The position numbers and the translations under genes were made by a program. Below are positions 50,504-60,080 of a DNA stretch of 64,000 nt, piece after piece. The notes under the pieces are model-generated. The model made no database searches, had not been told where the DNA came from, and saw nothing but the letters and a program-made list of their open reading frames with translations. The stretch is from Epiperipatus broadwayi (lineage: Eukaryota > Onychophora > Udeonychophora > Euonychophora > Peripatidae): positions 7,809,244-7,873,243 of the forward strand of contig JAQFVV010012418.1 of the NCBI GenBank assembly GCA_028023455.1. The letters run 5' to 3'. Within the stretch, counting starts at the first letter, position 1. Every line of letters begins with the position of its first letter.

Positions 50504-51180
50504 ATGGAAAAGTTAGAATAATGTGAAATTCTGTTTTCTTTTAGGGAAAACAATAGAAAAAAAAGTCGTAATGCTTAAAACATATTGCAAGGAAGCTATT
50601 CTGGAGAAAACACAAATTTACAAAAGATTTAATGAAACTGTTAAATGAACCATATCCCAGAAAAATGTAGCAAATGAAATCCAATGTCAAGATAATGCTG
50701 ATATTTTTTTATTGACACAAACCGCATTTTTTTCTAAATTTGTTTTTAATGTTCATTTATTTTATTTGCAAGTTCTGAAACATTTGCATGATGCTGTAAA
50801 ATATAAATGTCCATTTTGTGGCAAAGTGAGGAGTGCAAGCTTCATGACAATTCCTCTGCAAACAGACTTGAGAGTGAAACAATTTTTAATTAAATTCAAG
50901 ATGACCCAAGTTATCTATCAGTCATATATGCTTGATCTCTAACCATGTGACTTATTTTTATTCTTCTGAATGAAAAAATGCCTCAATTTTTAATTGACTT
51001 AGAAGTGATGAGAAAAAAAAACACCATAAGCATTAAAAGGCTTTACTTTATAAGTGTTTCCAGGCTACTTCAAAAGGGAAAAATCATGTTTAGACTGGTA
51101 TATTGTATTAAATGGACAAGACTTTGAAGCAGATTAAATTTATAAGACTTAAACATAAATTAACAATTTTTTATTATAAA
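50504..51180 (+). pseudogene. mariner transposase relic
   Basis: The frame starts at MEKLE (50,504). MLKTYCKEAILEKTQIYKRF (about 50,571-50,630) then matches the N-terminal helix-turn-helix region of mariner transposases. After a deletion the C-terminal half follows: VLKHLHDAVKYK (50,772), then a decayed box where HHDNAPAHT should stand, L.VKQFL, and the catalytic-region box L.PCDLFLF near 50,940. Further frames follow to a box equivalent to the family's W..C...NG.YF end near 51,090. The first catalytic Asp is lost and there are stops and frameshifts. The Cys pair in KCPFCGK is not a zinc finger but decayed transposase. Terminal inverted repeats were not found. Confidence 0.75.
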
Positions 51181-53249
51181 ATTCAGATTATTTTGGGATT
51201 CCCTCTTGTAATTTTTCATTGCCATGATGTCATTTTGCTTCTTATATAACCAGAGAAAATTTCCTAAATCATGGTTTGTTATATTAAAATAAAGCTTATA
51301 GAAAAAAAGATTAACTAAGCACAATGTACATTTTCAAATTTTAAAAGAAATTAACTTAACACTATGTCCATTATAAAATTTACTTTTGTTGTTCTTTCTG
51401 TTCAATTATCAATGTTTTTAGTTTTGAATATCTAAGAAACAATAAAACTTTGAATTTTTTTGTATCACTATTAATTTTTTTTCAAATACCATTTTGTGAA
51501 TTTATTTGGCTTACATAAATGCAATCAAAATTAATAAAATTTATATAAAGATATATAATGTGTAGTTGATTGCTTTAGTTTTAATAATATAAACGATTAA
51601 AAAAATTGCCTTTATGGTATTTTTCAATGTTTTCAATAAAATCACCATTATTTTGAATTCAAGAGAAATAAATTATGAGATTATTGACTTAAAATTGAAC
51701 TAAATAATATTTTTAATTTATATTTAAAAAGCTTTGTTATATAAAGATGATTATTAGCTAGATAATTGGATCATGCATGGAATCATTTTTCCAAAGGCAA
51801 AATATTTGTAAGAATTTTAATCCATAAAATTGATTGAATGAATATATTTTAGCTAATGTCTAGATTTTAAAATTTAATATTAATACAATTTGTTGTTGCA
51901 CACAATCAAACTATGTTTTTGATTATTTACTGCACTTGAATTAAACTGATCATTTTTTACATTTGTAGGCATTTGTAATGATACTTTTTTATACTTCAGA
52001 TATACCACAAATGAAAGCACTGATTACCATGGATAAAAACAAAATTGAATATTGTATATAGTGAAGCTTTAACTATAGTGTATCACTCTACATAATTTCA
52101 TTTATATGTTATCCAAAAAAATGTAATCAAATACAAATTTAAATAAACAAGCAAAAAAAGGGTAATTTGATACATTTTATGTTACTCAAGCAGTCATTTT
52201 TTTTTTAAAAAATTACTTTTTGAAAATACATTTTACAATAAACCACCAGTGATTTTTCCCATCTCAGAAGGCCATGCATAATCATATTTATTAATAAAAT
52301 CTTATAATTTATGTTGAAAGCATATTTATTTTATTCTTCCTTTATTATCCTTTCCAAATTTGATGCACAGTATTTTATATAATAAAATAATTTCTAAAAT
52401 TAATGCTAAAAGCTTTACAAAATTTTAGAGCATACTTAAAGATGATAGTGGTTTAAAACATCAAAACAATTAAAGATCATAGTTTTTTAATAATAAGCCT
52501 ACTGTTATGTTTCTATAAGAGAAAAACATTATTGAAAAAAAAAAAGAATATCTTCCAAAGCATATTTGGTTGTAATGAAAGTCAAATTTTCATTATTTAC
52601 TTTATTGAAAAAATTAAAATATGGTACAATAAGTTGGTTTTTTTTTAATTTTTCGGTGAATAAAAAAAACATATGTATCACCTCAACTTATTATTAATAT
52701 TTTAAAATTTTTTGTTTATATTATAATTTTAATCTATATATGCATACTATATATATAAGCATCTGTTTTATGACAGTGTGTGTTGAAAAATATTGTACTC
52801 TTCTATTTCAAATAACAGTATGTAATCTATTCTACTCAAAATTTATTAACAAAATGTAAGCTAATACATGATGTATATTAGGATAACTTAGAACAAAATA
52901 TAATGGATATTATGGCTGCCCTGTACTGCATAATAAATTAATTTGGTACTGTACTTTTTAGTGCAAATAAACACCATTTTACTTTTGGATGATTTAACTT
53001 TAATAAAGTCACTATTCTCTGACATCACTAATGTTGCTAAATGGCCACCAATTTTAGGAAAATGGGGGTTGTTGTTTTCTTTAAAAAAAATGGAATAAAG
53101 GTGTATTTTCTAATAAGTATCTGCAAATGAGCAGATCTATTCTTTCAAGTATTTTGTTTGTATTAATTGTATTTTTTGTTTTTTTTTTCTTTTAGCTTTT
53201 TTTTATTTTTTTATTTCTGATGAAAAGTATACAATATAATCTTTTTTAG
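51181..53249. other. AT-rich DNA, probably intron upstream of the AKR exon
   Basis: No coding signal was found. If the exon at 53,250 belongs to a live gene, this and the mariner relic lie in its intron. Confidence 0.5.
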
Positions 53250-53360
53250 GTTGAATACCATCCATTTTACATTCAGCGAGATCTTTTGCAGTTTTGTCAA
53301 CATGAAAATATTCATCTTCAAGCATACTCCTCTTTGGGAGGAACTACTTCAGAGAAACCA
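53250..53360 (+). CDS. aldo-keto reductase exon (partial gene)
   Basis: A pyrimidine-rich tract and AG at 53,248-53,249 precede an open 111-bp exon (37 codons) that ends at a GTAGGT donor (53,361). It starts VEYHPFYIQRDLLQFC and contains NIHLQAYSSLGG. Aldo-keto reductases have the same blocks: (NQ)VEYHP at the end of beta-strand 6, then the helix, then AYSSLG on beta-strand 7 near the nicotinamide cofactor. These enzymes reduce aldehydes and ketones with NADPH in the cytosol. Both splice sites are phase 0. There are no stops and composition is less AT-rich than the flanks, so it is probably functional. Neighbouring exons (catalytic Tyr and Lys before, cofactor-binding end after) were not found here, which implies large introns. 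Confidence 0.85.
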
Positions 53361-55225
53361 GTAGGTTATTTTTTTTTACTAAATTTCACTGTGATTTTTT
53401 TACATTAGCAATATAATTTTTGTATTTTATTCTAATATGTTAATGATAATCATTATTAGTTGTTACTAAAACTATTCAAAACTATTAGCAAAGTGTGCAT
53501 ACAATCATGACAACAAGTCTCATGGATTATATAGTGTTTACTCCATATAACTTTTATTCAACATTATAAACTTTATGCATTTGAAATATAAAAAGATTTA
53601 AAAAAAACAGAAAATATAGTGGAAAGTAAGACCGATTTTACTTTTTCCTTAAAATAGTTGGGTTCAATTCATAAATATTATTAAAACTAAATATTATTAA
53701 AACTCTTCCATCATGGCATACCCTTAGTTTTTGTGCAATTTATTAATGGATACAAAGAGCAATAACATAACTAGATAAAGTTTAATGGCAAGTCATTGTA
53801 GAGAATATCATGCAGAATAGTATTTCATAGCTTAGAATATTTTATGTTCAAAGATAGCATAAAGACAATGAATGTTACATGTGTACATAAATATCTAAAA
53901 GATTTTATATAAATTGAACATAGAGCCCCAAAGAACATCCACCTTTGGAGAATTAAATCCTGGATTCAGATAACTTTATTAATTATGTACATACACACAC
54001 ACAAACTATCTCATGGTGTAGTAGTAGAGATTTTATTTGCCACATTTATAATCATGGTTCAAATTTTGTACAGGAAAAAAAACTTTAAAAAAAAATTATT
54101 CAGATTATTTATGTAAGAAAGGATTTTTTTATCAGCTAAACAACCCATAGCTCACCTAGCTAATCATCAATATTACTAGTAAATAATTATACATATATTT
54201 CTATTTAGAGAATAAAGCAAGAATGGAAAAATTCTTAAACCCTCACCATCCAGAACTGGAAATCCAGTAATGCCTTTTCTTTTTCCTCTATGAGAGATGT
54301 TGGAAAGATTTTATATTCCTGTCTGTATTTTTAGAAGAGAAAAATAACTATTTTTCTTCTAAATGGCTGCTAACTGCTATATGGGAGATCAACAAGCATG
54401 TATAGTGATTGTTCTTAAAATAATAGAATTTATATATATGCACACACATGTAACCAGACCAATTCCTCTAAAACTTATTGTAATTCTGTAGCTGCCACCA
54501 CCACCACCATTATTCAGTACAATAATTTTAGTGGATAAGACTATTAACCATTTTATCAGTTGTATATCTGAAAAAAATGATCAAGTTGGTTGGCAGATCT
54601 AATTTATCTTATCCACATTTTCTCTAAATACACATAAATTTTAATACTTACCTTTTAATTGCACTGCTGACTTACCTATGACTAGTAGATAGTCAAAGCA
54701 TATGTCACAGAATATGTTATCAATTTTAGCCTAAAATATGCTAGAAACAATAGTAATACTAAATGAAAGATGAGTACTCAAGTGAGAATGTTTGTGACAT
54801 CTCATCCACTTGCATTTGAGGAACTGCAAACTTCAAAACCAAATTCACAATGCCAAATCTTTATGAAGTGTAGCTAAAATTTATTAACATTTTAAGTAGA
54901 TACACATCTGCATTTAGAAATTTGTTAACCATAATATGGTAATCAATTTGCATCAGTTTACATAATTTACATAGTTTACCTATAATGATTTTATTAAATC
55001 ATGTTGCTTTTTCTTTATTTTGATCTTTGAATCTAATGATGATTTCCATGGGTAACAATCACATTCTTTTTTTAAAAAGTAATTGATTTAGTTTAGTTTC
55101 CACGAAAATATTTCTAGAATTTTTTTTTTTCCATTTTATTTTCCTCACTAATCTTACTCATGAATATCAACATAAAGGAGCAAACAAGTTATACCTCAAT
55201 ATACTTTAAAATTTTATTTATTTTT
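53361..55225. other. AT-rich DNA, probably intron downstream of the AKR exon
   Basis: No second exon could be recognised. A CCACCACCACCA run lies near 54,497 and CA-rich tracts near 53,994 and 54,440. Confidence 0.5.
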
Positions 55226-55703
55226 TAAACTGTAATAATAATCAGCCATTAAGCTAATGCACATGCACTTTGTAGATTTTAATTATAAATGAATACTCTC
55301 ACTTTCCAAGCACAAGATAAAGTCTTTGTGAAAATATAGAATGAATCCATCTATCTTTTCAACCCAAACATTTTTAAGTATGGGTAAATCTTAAGCATTT
55401 GGAAATGAGAGCATGAAAATATTAAACAATCACTTTAAATTACCTTTACTATGCCTGAATGAATGACACTTGCAAAATTTATTAGAATTTACGATACATC
55501 ATTCTTAATTGAAATTAAACATATGTAAATAAAATATTATTTTATATAGCACGATGTTTTTTTTTTTTAAAACTGTAACAATAATCAGTCACAAAGACTT
55601 TATCTTATGCTTGGAAAGTGAGAGTATTCATTTATAGTTAAAATCCACAAAGCGCATGTGCATTAGCTTAATGGCTGATTATTATTACAGTTTTAAAAAA
55701 AAA
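55226..55703. mobile_element. foldback element with family-M core
   Basis: The arm 55,226-55,330 (AACTGTAATAATAATCAGCC, TTAAGCTAATGCACATGC, CACTTTCCAAGCACAAG) is mirrored at 55,590-55,694. The core (GGTAAATCTTAAGCATTTGG, TGAATGAATGACACTTGC) is homologous to the elements at 6.4 and 37.1 kb. A third, partial end word lies at 55,571-55,595. No coding capacity. Confidence 0.75.
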
Positions 55704-56224
55704 GAACATTGCGCTATATAAAATAATATCTTATTTATTTTTTAACAAAATTATTACTCTGGGTATATCAATTTTTTTCTTTTTGTGAATTAGATTTACT
55801 TAACCTCAATCATAGCCTGAGTTTTTAAGTTATTTTTATGTTTATTTTAATCTTTATTCCTAACGCTCCTCTGAAATGCTTTTTGATAAGTTCTGGTTAG
55901 CATTTCATTTATTTATTTATAATTGTGTGAAAGTTTTTTAAAAATATATTTTAAATTTGTGTTGTATGCTCATTGCACTTTCGTTTTTAGTGACAATTTA
56001 TCAATTAAAAGCTTGTTTGAGCTATTGGTATGCTCTCTGTATTACATTTTTGTAAATACAAGCTTATAAAAGTAATGCCATGTTATATGTGACTTGCTTT
56101 TTTGATTATTATAATTTACAGTTATATGTTTTTTCAGATTTTTTATTTTTTAAAATAATTCTATTTTTGATTATGTCTTTTGTAAATTAAGTCTACTTGG
56201 ACTAAAATTTTATTTAAACTTAGA
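55704..56224. other. AT-rich spacer
   Basis: No motif seen. Confidence 0.5.
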
Positions 56225-56826
56225 GACAACAGGGTTGGCCCAATAAAAAAACCAGTATGGTTATCCTCAGCCTACTGGATGGGTAGGTTGGATCTCTCCA
56301 CCGAACATGGCTGTCTTAGCTGGGTAACCAGAGTTGTGATTCGTACAGCTGGATATTCCCAGGTGCTCAGTCTGTTGCACTATGGGCACCCAAGGATAGT
56401 CCAGATGAAAATGCTGGCAAGATATATGTGGTGGCCTACTTTATATGCTGACATTGAAGCCAAAGTCCACCACTGCTAGCAGTGCAAGACAAATCAGAAT
56501 ATGCCAGCAAAAGACAAAACAGTCCAGTGGCCCAAACCTGAATGGCCCTGGTCTAGACTCCATCTGCACCATGTTGTCCATGAAAAGGCAAACTACTGCT
56601 GATAGTGGTTGATTCATTCTCCAAATAGTTTAAAGTTGTGTAAAAACTATCACTTCACTCCACAGCCATGATAGAAGCTCTGAGAAGGCTATTTTCCACA
56701 TGAGGTCTTCTTAAAACACTAGTGACTGACAATGGCATAGCTTTTACAGCTAGTGCATTCAAAGCTTTTTGCACTAATAACAATATCGAACTCATAAACA
56801 GCCCTTCATTCCACCCAGAAAATAAG
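56225..56826 (+). pseudogene. Ty3/gypsy integrase relic
   Basis: The plus-strand frame at 56,279-56,479 covers the integrase N-terminus. HGCLSW and VVIR lead into the zinc module: HYGHP supplies the two His and HHC.QC the Cys pair, with a stop inside it. The signature YMWWPTLYADIEAKV lies between them. After broken frames the catalytic core appears at 56,722-56,820 with VTDNGIAFTASAF (second catalytic Asp) and INSPSFHPEN. The frame then passes without a stop into RT/RNase H sequence, so the third catalytic residue and the C-terminal domain are missing. Integrases insert LTR-retrotransposon DNA; this one is dead. Confidence 0.8.
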
Positions 56827-57335
56827 AAGGAACTTCAGTCCTTTTTAGGACTACTAAACTATTATGAAGGATTTTTATACCATAAAATGGAGGCTGCTGA
56901 ACCACTCACTATACAGGCTACTAGACAAAAAAGTAGCCTGGAGATGGGACAGTAAGCATGACAAAGCATTTAAGATGCTAAAGAATCTAATATCAGATAT
57001 TACAATACTGGCACACTTCAACCTGAAAAGTGTTAATGTGGAATGGGGCCAGTATTGTCCCATAGGAACAAAGATGGGACACACAGCCCTATTGATTTTT
57101 GCATCAAAGTGCCTCTCTAGAGCTGAGAAAAACTATAGTCAAATAGATAGAGAGGCTCTGGCTTTGATCACTGACATCAAAAAATTCCAAGACTACCAAT
57201 ATGGTAGACCATTTTATTCTTCCGACAGATCGTAAACCCCTTGTGGGAATTTTTGCATCTGATAAGGGAATCCCACAGCATGCATCACCACAAATGCTGC
57301 CATGGTTCAATTTCCTATCAAGATATGACACATGC
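56827..57335 (+). pseudogene. Ty3/gypsy RT thumb and RNase H relic
   Basis: KELQSFLGLLNYYEGF (from 56,827) is the RT thumb box. WRWDSKHDKAFKML is the connection, KSVNVEWGQYCPIG replaces the RNase H D.S..G segment, and SKCLSRAEKNYSQIDREALA is its catalytic-Glu region. After a frameshift near 57,215 the RNase H end follows (KPLVGIFASDKGIP near 57,240). The RT palm with the Y.DD box is absent. Normal gypsy order is RT, RNase H, integrase; here this fragment lies downstream of integrase on the same strand and in the same open frame. Either a rearrangement joined two copies, or the order is genuine, as in Gmr1-like gypsy elements, followed by loss of the palm. Confidence 0.8.
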
Positions 57336-58199
57336 CACAATTGAAGATAGTTATTCCAAAAATATCTCATCAAATTGTTGTAAAAACCTGTTTTGCTGTA
57401 TTGTATTGTAAATTCTATTTTTCTTTTATTCAACATTCATGATAACGTAATTGAATTAAATATCAATTGAATTTTATTAAGGATTTTATATAGACTTAAT
57501 AGCTTCACTGATTATGAAAACAATAAATGTAATAGGACTGAAATTTTCTTTCATTAATTTTGAAATTATTAATTTAAAAAAAAAAAATGTGACAAAGATT
57601 CCTATATAATGGTTATTTGAATAAATCTGATATGTCTAATGGATGGTGTATTCTGGCTATAAATATATTATTTTGTTTTCTTCGACATTTTCTAAATTTT
57701 TAAAATAATTACATAATAGGGTTCTACTTTCTTTAGTCCTTTTTTTTATATAAACTATCACTTTATATTACCTTTTTTAAAAGTCACTATTTTTTGATTA
57801 TTTTTCTCAATAATAAATTTTTGTTATTGGAGGAATCTTGCATCTAGCCATTAAGTATTTACATTATTAGTTTTGTTTTATGGACTCCCATAATGGCTAA
57901 GAGGCTTATTCAAATAACAAAGGAAACCATAAGGATACCAATTTAGTATGCACATACCGAAGAGATTTGATTTTTTTGTTGTTGTTCAAATAATAAGCTA
58001 TTTTTTGATCATTTCCTAATTAAGAAAATTTGCTAAATGTTTGTTTTTTGATATGCCACATTTTAAAAGTAAAATATTGTATTGTTTTTGCTAAATGTGT
58101 GTGTATATATGTACGTATACACAAAATATGTATTCTAGCTAATAATTATCAATGTAAAACTAACAGACTGCTAATTATGTATTATAAGTAATAAATAAT
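57336..58199. other. AT-rich spacer
   Basis: No coding signal after the RNase H relic. If the LTR-like block at 58.2-58.9 kb belongs to it, this would be its 3' untranslated part. Confidence 0.45.
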
Positions 58200-58880
58200 A
58201 TATTAACGCTAAACTAAAAGTATGTGCGTGAATGCCAAGGGCATTCACAATATTTGATAATGCATTAGACTAATTAAATAGTTTATAATGAGAAACTATA
58301 AAGTAATTTACCAAGAAGGATTAGATAATGTAAACAAAGCCATTGCTTAAAATAGACAATTCTAAAGTCGTGGCATTATCTAATCAGGGATCAAATAGGA
58401 ACTAAAGAATGACCACCACGTGGACAGCGAATAGCCAATCAAGGGAGGCTTCTCTAAAATCAAGGTGTGAGGAGCAATGGATCTAAAATTGAACTGAGAC
58501 CGAACACTTGATAAGTGAAGCTCTTGAAAGGCAGATGTGCCATTTCCTCGGGTGCTCCAGTCAGCTCCTTCCTTCACTTAGCCTTGCGGAGAGGTTTACC
58601 TCCGGACGTACCAAAGTAAACCTAGGGACTATGTAACAGATCGTATTGATCTCATTGTTATTTGTTATGCCTTCGGGCCCTTATTTATATATAATATAGC
58701 ATGTGTATAATAGTCATATTTTGTATATATTAACAAAAGTGATTAACTCATATATAACTCTGTAATAAATTCTCATTATTTAAATCTACTTGCCGAGCTG
58801 CCTCATTATTTATTATATATTTGTGTTATTGATATTTGCAATCCAGCGTGCAATAGAGTGCCGCTGTACACAGCAGTTTT
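58200..58880 (+). other. LTR-like region, bounds uncertain
   Basis: GC-richer than its surroundings. On the plus strand it has a CCAAT box (58,434), a TATATATAATATAG stretch (58,685) and then a polyadenylation-type TAATAAATTCTC (58,762) followed by CTTGCCGAGCTGCCTCATTA. This layout is usual for a gypsy LTR. It also has a 9-bp perfect hairpin (GTGAATGCC/GGCATTCAC, 58,228-58,248) and a 12-bp inverted repeat (GATTAGATAATG/CATTATCTAATC). The edges, TG/CA ends and target duplication could not be fixed. It lies 0.9 kb downstream of the gypsy fragments in the same orientation. Confidence 0.4.
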
Positions 58881-59324
58881 TAATTTTTTATTATACTAAT
58901 TTTTCTTGTTATTTCCTAATTACTAATACTTGCTAAATTCTTTTTTGATCTTTGATTTTTTTTATTTTTGTCCATGTGATTCACTAATTTTTTTTGCCTT
59001 TTAATTGCTAATAATTTTGATTTGAAAGTTATTTGATTTTTTAGTCATAATGATTTTACTTATTTTTATCTAAGTTCTGAAATTTTTTTGATAAAAATTG
59101 CAATCTTTTATGTAGACTAGGTTATGCTCCTCTCCCTTTCCTTAAATAGACTAATATTTATGTAAGATATTTACTAATATAAAATCTGAAATACAGGCAC
59201 TCTTCATATACCTGGAGCCTAATTGTAAATATAGGGAATTTGAACTTAGACTTTCAAGCATTTTTCAACTATTCACACTATCTCATATCACTGATGCACA
59301 TTATCACGTACATATAGAAAAAAT

Positions 59325-59384
59325 CAATAATTACTAATATATGTATTTCGTGCTGAACCAGCACTCATCAGTTTGTCAAGATTG
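59325..59384 (-). ncRNA. hammerhead ribozyme motif, copy 1
   Basis: On the minus strand CTGATGA (59,371-59,365) is followed by stem II GTGCTG-GTT-CAGCAC, six Watson-Crick pairs with a 3-base loop, and then GAAA (59,349-59,346). A minimal stem III ATA-CA-TAT and the cleavage-site A at 59,338 come next. Stem I is ACAAA against TTAGT with one mismatch, then CAAT against ATTG beyond an internal loop. All conserved core bases are present. The weaker stem I suggests partial decay. Confidence 0.7.
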
Positions 59385-59908
59385 CTCATTTTATATTAAG
59401 ATAGAAAATCTTTATAATCTTTATACTTTAATGGACAGGCTTCAATCTACTCCAACTCTTCAGCCATCCATAACATTGAAAATCTGATGGTGGAAAACCC
59501 AAATCCCATGCTGATGCCAATATTGTTGTCAAGTCCATGTTGATTATTGATCTTTTCTAAATATGTGTATCAGTGATATGAGATAGTGTGGGTAGTTGAA
59601 AGTCTGAGTTCAAATCCCCTATATTTACAATTAGGCTCCAGGTATATGAAGAGTGCCCATCCCTCTTCTATTTATTTAAATAGGTACGGCTCTATACATG
59701 AGGGACCAGAGTGATTTGATGTCACCATGGGCCTAACAACAATATTGGCATCAACATGGGATTTGGGCTTTCCACCATCATATTTTCAATGTTATGGATG
59801 ACTGAAGAGTTGGAGATTGGAGTAGATTGAAGCCTGTCCATTAAAGTATGAAGATTAACTATCTTAATATAAACTGAGCACTGATTATATATATATATGA
59901 GAGAGATG

Positions 59909-59967
59909 ATAATCTGAGCCAGCTGATGAGTGCTGGTTCAGCATGAAATACATATATTGGTGATTAT
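59909..59967 (+). ncRNA. hammerhead ribozyme motif, copy 2 (best copy)
   Basis: A complete type-I hammerhead layout. The outer stem I strand ATAATC (59,909-59,914) pairs with GATTAT (59,962-59,967). The inner strand GCCAG (59,918-59,922) pairs with TTGGT (59,957-59,961). TGA bulges between them, where loop contacts with stem II usually arise. The core CTGATGA is at 59,923-59,929. Stem II is GTGCTG-GTT-CAGCAT, with one G-U closing pair. GAA at 59,945-59,947 precedes stem III ATA-CA-TAT and the AUA cleavage triplet. Cleavage is predicted after A59,956. The very short stem III is as reported for Penelope-type and animal retrozyme hammerheads, which may act as dimers. Activity is inferred, not shown. 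Confidence 0.8.
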
Positions 59968-59994
59968 TGATTTTTTCTATAAGTGTGTGATCAT

Positions 59995-60065
59995 GTGCAT
60001 CAGTGATATGAGATAGTGGGAATAGTTGAAAGTTGCTTGAAAGTCTGAGTTCAAATTCTCTATAT
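59995..60065 (+). promoter_or_regulatory. tRNA-like A/B-box module after the hammerhead
   Basis: TGATATGAGATAGTGG (60,004-60,019) is weakly A-box-like and GAGTTCAAATTC (60,047-60,058) matches a B-box. The same pair occurs in piece Q (B-box GAGTTCAAATCC near 59,607) and on the minus strand in piece P. Related modules without a hammerhead lie at 36.2-36.35 kb. It could act as an internal RNA polymerase III promoter for the unit; that is inference. Confidence 0.45.
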
Positions 60066-60080
60066 TTAATATAAAATCTG

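Larger units (their letters stand above)
59187..60080. mobile_element. hammerhead-ribozyme element: tandem plus inverted copies
   Basis: Three homologous pieces. Piece P (about 59,187-59,538) is on the minus strand. Piece Q (59,540 to about 59,730) and piece R (about 59,735-60,080) are on the plus strand. In sense order a unit reads: tRNA-like A/B-box module, a GGCTCCAGGTATATGAAGAG word, a short spacer, CAATATTGGCATCA, TGACTGAAGAGTTGGAG, then the hammerhead. Q plus the first part of R make one complete unit, from 59,540 to the predicted cleavage after 59,956, and R continues into the start of the next unit. P lacks about 75 bp of the spacer. There is no protein coding. The layout fits a retrozyme or the long terminal repeat of a Penelope-like element. 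Confidence 0.75.

Noticed and set aside
50712-50942. Possible zinc-finger exon (KCPFCGK)
   Set aside because: The surrounding boxes match a mariner transposase, and the Cys pair has no partner His or Cys pair.
57104-57436. 110-codon minus-strand frame over the gypsy RNase H
   Set aside because: A shadow of the plus-strand RNase H relic; the plus-strand motifs explain the sequence.
58380-58577. 65-codon minus frame in the LTR-like block
   Set aside because: No motif, and regulatory-type signals on the plus strand explain the GC-richer composition better.
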